A stretch of 64,000 bases of DNA from Entomortierella parvispora (lineage: Eukaryota; Mortierellomycota; Mortierellomycetes; Mortierellales; Mortierellaceae), in the NCBI GenBank assembly GCA_963573315.1, contig OY752148.1, positions 2,161,263 through 2,225,262 of the forward strand, given 5' to 3'. Under the pieces are notes generated by a model. The model had not been told where the DNA came from. It was given only the letters and a program-made list of their open reading frames with translations, and made no database searches. Positions 57,955 to 64,000 of this stretch are shown here, in pieces (position 1 is the stretch's first letter; every line of letters begins with the position of its first letter). The translations under genes were made by a program, and so were the position numbers.

Positions 57955-58604
57955 GGTGTGTTCTGCGTGTGTGTGTGTGTGTGTGGCTGATTGTCCAGCT
58001 GCTTGTCAGCGTTGGTGTCTGTCCTGTGTGGTGGTGCGGGTGCTTGCTGCGTGCCGTTGGTGGTGGATGTGAGGATGGAGGCAAAGGTCGAGGTGCCAGC
58101 ATGCATGCATGTTTGTTTCCCGTGCAGAGGAGCAAGAACCGCGTGGGAGGCAAAGACGGGTGGGTGGCTTTGCTGCGCTCTCTCTTCTCTCTTTTCTCTT
58201 GTGTCTCTGTGTGTGTTTCATTTCATTCACTCTTTTCCTTCATCCCTTCAATCACATTTTCCTCATTTCTTCTTTCTTCTTTTTCCTCTCTTCTTTCCTA
58301 TTTCCATCCTTGCTCCCTTCCCTGATCAACATTTCTCTCTCGGATCCCCACCTCTCCTTCCTCCTACTTCCTTCTCCTCCTTCTCCTCCTCTGGCCCTTG
58401 CTCTCTTGCTCTCTCGCACACCCCTGCTCGCCGGATAACCGCCGCTGCAAAGTTGAGATCTGCCGATTCGTCATTCATTTTTCTGCTCTTCTTTGTACGT
58501 GCTGTCGGCCCTCTTGTCGACCTTGGCCTTTCTTGTGCTCTGATTCTTGTATAGCTGACGTCTCCTCCTCCTCCTCCCTTCTTAGGCTATCAACGTCAAG
58601 CCAA
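57955..58604. promoter_or_regulatory. Divergent promoter region Fta4-like/PCF11
   Basis: 650 bp. A (GT)n run lies at 57966-57986 beside the Fta4-like start. Long CT-rich sequence (58170-58400) leads to PCF11. A CTTCTTAG at 58580-58584 could be the acceptor of an intron in the PCF11 5' leader. Confidence 0.4.
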
Positions 58605-61600
58605 ATGTATCAACACTACCAACAGCAGCAGCAGCAGCAGCATTACCCTGGTGGCCAGCCTCATCATGGCAGAGACGCCCCCGATCCAAACGCTGTCCGT
58701 CAGATGTACAGGAGAGAGCTGGCTTCGCTGACATTTAATTCCAAACCCATCATCACCAGCCTGACCATCGCAGCCGGCGAGAATGCAGCTGCGTCCAATA
58801 CCATTGTCCAAGCGATTGAGGAGAGACTGAGAACGGTATTGAATCTTTTACTGTCTTGCGCACTGCACCAATTGGACCACACCTTGCTTCGCTCTGGATG
58901 CACACTCAGAGACTAACCCATGTCTATCATTGTCGTCACTAGGCCCCCCCAAGCCAAAAGCTCCCGACTCTTTATTTGATCGACTCTATCATCAAGAATG
59001 TTGGAGAACCGTACTTGAACTTGTTTGGAAGATCCATTGTCAGTCTATTCTTGGATGCATACGTGGTGGTGGATGGCGCTACGCGATCCAGCTTTGAAAA
59101 AGTGCTCGGTACTTGGCCCAACTGGACAACTCTGCTCTTTTCCCGGGATGCCATTGCCGGGATCAATCGTGGTGTTCAGTCCATTCGTATGCAACAGTCT
59201 GCGTCCCGGTCATATCAGCCCCCAGTCTTGGATAACTACAATACGGTAAGATACCTTTGCTTGACGAATGATTTCTATCCCCTTCGACTTGGTAGCTGTA
59301 GATTAGACCGATTCTTTATGTGGTCAAGCTCGCTCTCTATCAAAAAAAATTCCCATCGCCTATTGTTGTCTTTTTCTTGTCCAATTGGCCATGATGAGCA
59401 TGAATTCTTGGAGGTGGCGGTTGGTTTCGACATCAATTGTTCGGATGTGCCTGGTTGGGCGGCGTTCTTGGGCAACGGCCTCCACAGACCTTGTGCATGA
59501 TACAATCGTCAGACTTTCTACATTCAGCCCGTACATGGATAGTAAACCGTGTAGAACCCAGAGCAACTGTCATTTGAGTGCTAGTTGACTGCATGTTGGC
59601 TCAGAGTACAGAGAACGTGCAAGACAAAAACAGTTGGGGCGACTTGGGACCCAGAATGGACAAAACGCAGTGGACAAGGCAGAGATCAGGATTGAATGTC
59701 GTTTTCTATACCCCCCTTTTTTGTTGTCTAGACAGGGCGGGGAGTTTGATAGTTCAACACAACTTGTTAGTGCAGCTCGCGTAGAGCACTCTTTTTAATC
59801 CTTGTGATGCCAAAATCGCTACATATCCTTCGTTTTTCTTGATGTCTATATGATTCTGACTATGATTACCTCTTTTATCTTTATCCCACCCACTGGTCTG
59901 TTCCTGAACTTGTCTCATGTGTTGGCTATTGACTTTTGGGATGGCCATGATCATTTTGTGCACCACAGAACCGAGCCATGCCGAGGGCACCAGAGAGTCC
60001 TTCAGGAGACAATGTTCTTTTGCAAGATATCCAGCTCTTGCTGATGCAGAAACAGCAAGCCATGATTGTGAACCCGGGCGACCAAGCAAGCTCTAAACAG
60101 ATCGATATTCTCCACCAGGTAAACAAGAAGACATGCCCTCCATCTGTGTTGTTTGTTACTGAAAAAGTGAAGGGATCCAAAAGAAAAATGAGCGATAAAA
60201 TAATCCAAAAAAAAAATATCCGAAAGACAACACAATCCAACCTGCGGTTGCGAAAATCAGATACCAGTGGATCAATGGCGCCGACATTGCACCCCATTGA
60301 ACTCTGCATTTGCGTAGAGAGGTGATGGATGGTTGATTCTCATTCAATGATCAGTTGCTCATTCGTCGTTTTCTGTTTGATCCGCACCTTTATAGCTCGA
60401 GTCAATCGTCAAATCAACGCAACTCACGCCAGAGCATGCGAATATGATCCGCCAGCAGCTGGCCCAGCTGATCGTGCCAGTGCCATTGGCAGCACCTGCA
60501 CCTGTTCCACCATACTTCCAAGGAGGGATGCCGCCCATGCCTCCAGCGTCGTCTTTGGCCCCTCCACCTCCGTTGCCGATGCCAATACCAATGTCGGTCC
60601 CTGGCCTTCCTTTTAATTATCCCCCACCTGGACACTTTGCTGGTCAACCTTTCCCTGTACCTAATGGACCTGCCGCTATTTCACAGCCACCACCATCACA
60701 AACGTTACCTGCACCACCAGTACCCCCAGTAGCGGCAGCAGCGCCACCGGCGACAGGGGCTGCTAGCAATCTTTTCGCAAGCTTGATGCAATCAGGACTC
60801 CTCGGGCCTAACGGAACATTATCAAGCCAGCTTTTGCAGAATGTCAATTTGAATAGAGGATCATCATCACCCGTCCCTGCTGTGGCTACACCTCCCATGC
60901 CCAGTGCACCCCTTGCTCCAACTCAGCAGGCCATTGAACAGGACTTTGGTGTCATGTCGCTTGGTCCCATCGAACTGACAAGTCAGGATATTCAAAGGTT
61001 AGTGTCAGAGACGAAAATGTCGAAACTTTTATTGTTGGTTTGCATACTTTGGGAACCCCACTCTAACAGACCTAATGTATAAAAATGTATATATGTATGT
61101 AGGAAACGACCTGCGGCGTTGCAAGTCATGTATGGAACCCCGCCATTGCAATGTAACCAGTGCGGATACCGATGCCCAAAAGCCGTGGATGCCCAAAAGA
61201 AGATGGATGCTCACTTGGATTGGCATTTCCGTCAGAACCGTCGATTGAAGGATAAGGCCAAGAAGAGTCATTCCCGGAGCTGGCTCGTGGGCGAGGAAGA
61301 TTGGATCCATTCTCGAGAAGGAGATGTGAGTCAGAGTCAACAACCGGTTTTCTTTGATATGAGCTCCGGCATCAACAAAACGAGCAAGGATGAACAGGCT
61401 TTGCAGGAGGAGATTGCCACACTCAAGGAATCGATTATCTCGGAAGCGGAACTGACCCATGATCTTTGTCAAGGAGGCGTGATGACTTCTAGCGCAGCGC
61501 TGGCTGCGATTGCGAAAGGGTGCTCCATCTGCTTGGAAAAGTTTATCAAGGTCTGGAACGACGTGGATGAAGAATGGTCCTACAAGAATGCGATGGTGGT

Positions 61601-62183
61601 TGACAATGTGGTAGGTTTTTGGAATCAACACGATATCTGGAAGGACTCTTGACTTTATAAAACCAATTCTAACTTTTTTTTTCGTTCTGCCACTTTTATA
61701 GATCTACCACGCCACATGCCATGCGGATATGGTGCGCTCCAATTTGCGCAAGACAGCTTTGGCCGAAGCCAACGGAACACCGATCTTGTCTTCCACAGAT
61801 TCACCTAAACCTGAGCCAATTGCTCCTCTTTCGCCACCAGCGTCCTCCTCCTCTTCTTCTTCTTCATCTTTAGCCACAGAGAGCAAATTGGATGTTAAAC
61901 AAGAAGACAAGAAGGATGTGGCAGTTCTTCTTCAGAATGGCAGTAGCGCGGACCATGATATGAAAGAATACGAACTTGTAGCGTCGCTGAAGCGCAAGGT
62001 ATGTCCCCTTACTCATACACCTTCCTACTCCAAACTTTTCTGGCTTTTGTTCAGAGGGACTCTTGACTAACAGATATTTAATACATTCACTTTTTTTAAA
62101 AAATATCCCTCTTTCTTTAGCTCGAAGAAGATCAAGAGGATCAAGAACAACTAGCAGCAAAAAAGACCATTCTTTCTGAATAG
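58605..62183 (+). CDS. PCF11: PCF11, pre-mRNA cleavage and polyadenylation factor
   Basis: Seven exons (58605-58835, 58943-59245, 59969-60118, 60396-60997, 61103-61610, 61702-61998, 62121-62183) give 717 aa. After a short polyQ leader, residues about 30-170 form a CID domain (MYRRELASLTFNSKPIITSL, YLIDSIIKNVGEPYLNLFGR, FEKVLGTWPNW) that binds the RNA polymerase II C-terminal repeat. A Gln-rich helix (LLLMQKQQAM) and a long Pro-rich segment follow. The C-terminal part holds two zinc-binding regions flanking the CLP1-binding block: CNQCGYRCPKAVDAQKKMDA with HLDWH, SRSWLVGEEDWI, then CSICLEKFIKVW and IYHATCH. All are Pcf11 hallmarks. Intron 2 is 723 nt, the longest in the gene, and I found nothing in it. 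Confidence 0.93.
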
Positions 62184-62421
62184 ATAATAACAGAAAACAA
62201 ACCGTTCCTCTTTTGCCTTGTTGTATGTCTTCGTTTCGTTGTTTCTTTCCATAGTCTCTCTCTCTAGTACCCAATATACAAATGAATTTACACCCTATCT
62301 TTTGGGAAATGACTGGTTTGTTTCTGGCTATTTATTATTTTGTGTTCTGGCAAGGAAAAGGGAGAGAAGTGGAGTTCGCTAAAGAAAAAAAGAAAGGTTC
62401 CTATCGAGTTTGTTGGAATAC

Positions 62422-64000
62422 TCAAGGACCCTCGGTCATTTCTGTGTCCTGGTCTGATCCAGCAGCCGCCGGTACTTGTAAAGCTCCCAAGGAATGTGTG
62501 CTAGAAGATGCGGAAGAGACGGGTGGAGAAGCAGGCTTGACCGCGTCCATCACCACATCACCATCCTCCTCCAACGCAGCGGTAGTTTCTCCTGCTGTAG
62601 AGTCTGTATCCTTTTCAGTAACGCCGTTGCTGCCTGCGGCGGCACTAGTCTTGCCTGACTGTAGCTTTGTGGCAGCCGATGGCAGACTATCGACCGTACC
62701 ACGGGTCCGAGAACGGGATGGGCCTGTTGCATCGGCCTTGGTGGCCCTTCCATGACGAACCGAGGACGTGTAACGAACACCGTGCAACGAGTTGGATTCT
62801 TCATCCTCTGAATCTTCAAACTCATTCTCTGGCACCACTCTCTTGTCCCACAATCTCTCTATAAATGGAAAAAAGACATGTTAGCAAAAAAGGCATGATA
62901 GCAAAAAACGCCAGAAAGAAAAAAAAAAGAATTACTACAATCTCAAACAAATGTGAAAAAACAAGATGAAGGAAAAACAAATCAACCCTTACGAGGAACT
63001 CTCTTTTCTGGATCATCCTGGTCCTCATCATCTGAAAGATCAAGATCCCGTGGTACTGGCTGCATCTGAACTGACGGGGCTCCCTTGGACCGCGCCAAGT
63101 TTTCAAAGACCTGTTGCTTAATCTTTTCCAGATATTCCATCGAATTGGCATTGTCCATATTACTGGGCTTGACATCCAGTTTGTAATCCGGTCCGAAATA
63201 CTCGTAATAGTCATTAAAGGGCATATCAGGTCCAACTTCTTGTCCAACAGCGACACCGGTCTCGTAGCACCATGCCCTTGCCACGTTGCGCATTGTATAT
63301 CCTCCGCCTCCCAAAATCAACAGAGGAAGATTCAGTTTTTTCACGAATGCAACACAGTTGGCATGTCCTATGTAGTAAAGAGCGATTGTGGCAGTTAGTT
63401 TTCAGATCTAGAATTGAGATACCCTCTGATCCAGTCTGCATGTCAAAACAGAGATTGCCATCTTTTTTTACCTTTCATGGACAAATTGAAGCATCCGAGC
63501 TTGTCGCCGCTCAAGGAGTCTGCACCGCACTGTAATACAATGGCTCCAGGCTTGTACCAATCCACGACATGCTGAATCACTGGTTCAAAAATACTCTTGT
63601 ATGTGGTATCATCGATTCCGTCCCGCAAAGGAAAGTTGACTGCATAGTATTTTCCTGCTCCTGCTCCCACATCCTAAGAGGATAATGAAAAAGGTTGGTA
63701 GGTCGGTTATGACCTGACAGACTTTGCGCGACCAAAAAATCGTGTCCTATTGCACATTGTTCTACTTACCCTCACTTCTCCTGTTCCTGGAAAGTACTCT
63801 CCATGCTTATGAAAACTGACAGTCATAACACGGTCCGTGGTATAGAATGCTTCCTCCACTCCGTCACCATGGTGGATATCAATGTCGATGTAAAGAACAC
63901 GGGGATGGTATCGGAGCAACTCCAAAATCGAGAGTACAATATCGTTCACATAACAGAATCCGCTAGCCTCTGTCTTTTTGGCGTGATGGAGACCTCCTGC
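62422..64000 (-). CDS. Class I histone deacetylase, Rpd3/HDAC1 type (5' part missing at window edge)
   Basis: Four exons are in view: 64000-63770, 63673-63472, 63367-62993 and 62858-62422. The N-terminal third lies outside. Catalytic sequence is intact: [20 protein letters not shown], metal ligands in [50 protein letters not shown], then [19 protein letters not shown] and [15 protein letters not shown]. It ends with a long acidic, Ser-rich tail (about 145 residues after [16 protein letters not shown]). Rpd3-type enzymes remove acetyl groups from histone tails in Sin3-type complexes. The stop is 239 bp from the convergent PCF11 stop. Confidence 0.95.

Noticed and set aside
59246..59968. Nested gene in the long PCF11 intron
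   Set aside because: Open frames on either strand are short and lack any protein-like or family pattern.

Overview
This window is nuclear DNA from an intron-rich fungus. Genes are interrupted by short GT-AG introns, mostly 50-150 nt and up to 13 per gene. Several products are fungal in distribution: the DASH subunit DAD1, PAM17, an Fta4-like Sim4 subunit and the GTP/GDP carrier GGC1. A Crinkler (CRN) protein, an augmin-like subunit, a CEP104 homologue and a lineage-type F-box array point away from Dikarya. Together they suggest an early-diverging zygosporic fungus, most like Mortierellomycota or Mucoromycota. That placement is inference from gene content. Gene models were built by hand from splice signals, reading phase and family resemblance.

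Left end (1-4.2 kb): an accessory island. A gene leaving the window encodes an archaeo-eukaryotic primase/polymerase (AEP) domain with its three catalytic motifs. It is divergent from a complete three-exon CRN gene whose C-terminus looks like a PD-(D/E)XK nuclease. Next come a frame-broken coiled-coil gene resembling large-DNA-virus DUF3627-type proteins and a 45-bp minisatellite. I read this as a possible endogenised DNA-virus or mobile segment.

4.2-24 kb: mostly housekeeping genes. They are a 1188-aa polyQ protein with a C-terminal ASH/MSP-like domain, a soluble ABC ATPase, an unrecognised acidic protein, ribosomal protein eL30, a ZC3H3-type CCCH protein, a seven-helix membrane protein, PAM17, the GGC1 carrier and a single-pass surface-type protein.

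24-33.2 kb: four tandem same-strand paralogues of an F-box/LRR-like family, the last one decayed. 33.3-48.1 kb: an F-BAR/RhoGAP protein with a very long glutamine-rich insertion inside its RhoGAP domain, neurochondrin, a HAUS5-like augmin subunit, DNAJC11, DAD1 and a two-domain chromate transporter.

48.1-50.2 kb: gene-poor, with 76-77 bp degenerate repeats, G-quadruplex-type tracts, a perfect hairpin and tRNA-Gly(TCC). 50.3-64 kb: CEP104 (14 exons), an Fta4-like kinetochore protein, PCF11 and a partial class I (Rpd3-type) histone deacetylase.

Many genes are in divergent pairs sharing 230-650 bp: AEP/CRN, eL30/ZC3H3, PAM17/GGC1, RhoGAP/neurochondrin, HAUS5-like/DNAJC11, DAD1/CHR and Fta4-like/PCF11. 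Microtubule and kinetochore functions are conspicuous between 39.7 and 58 kb (augmin-like, DAD1, CEP104, Fta4-like), with a possible centrosomal ASH protein at 4-8 kb.
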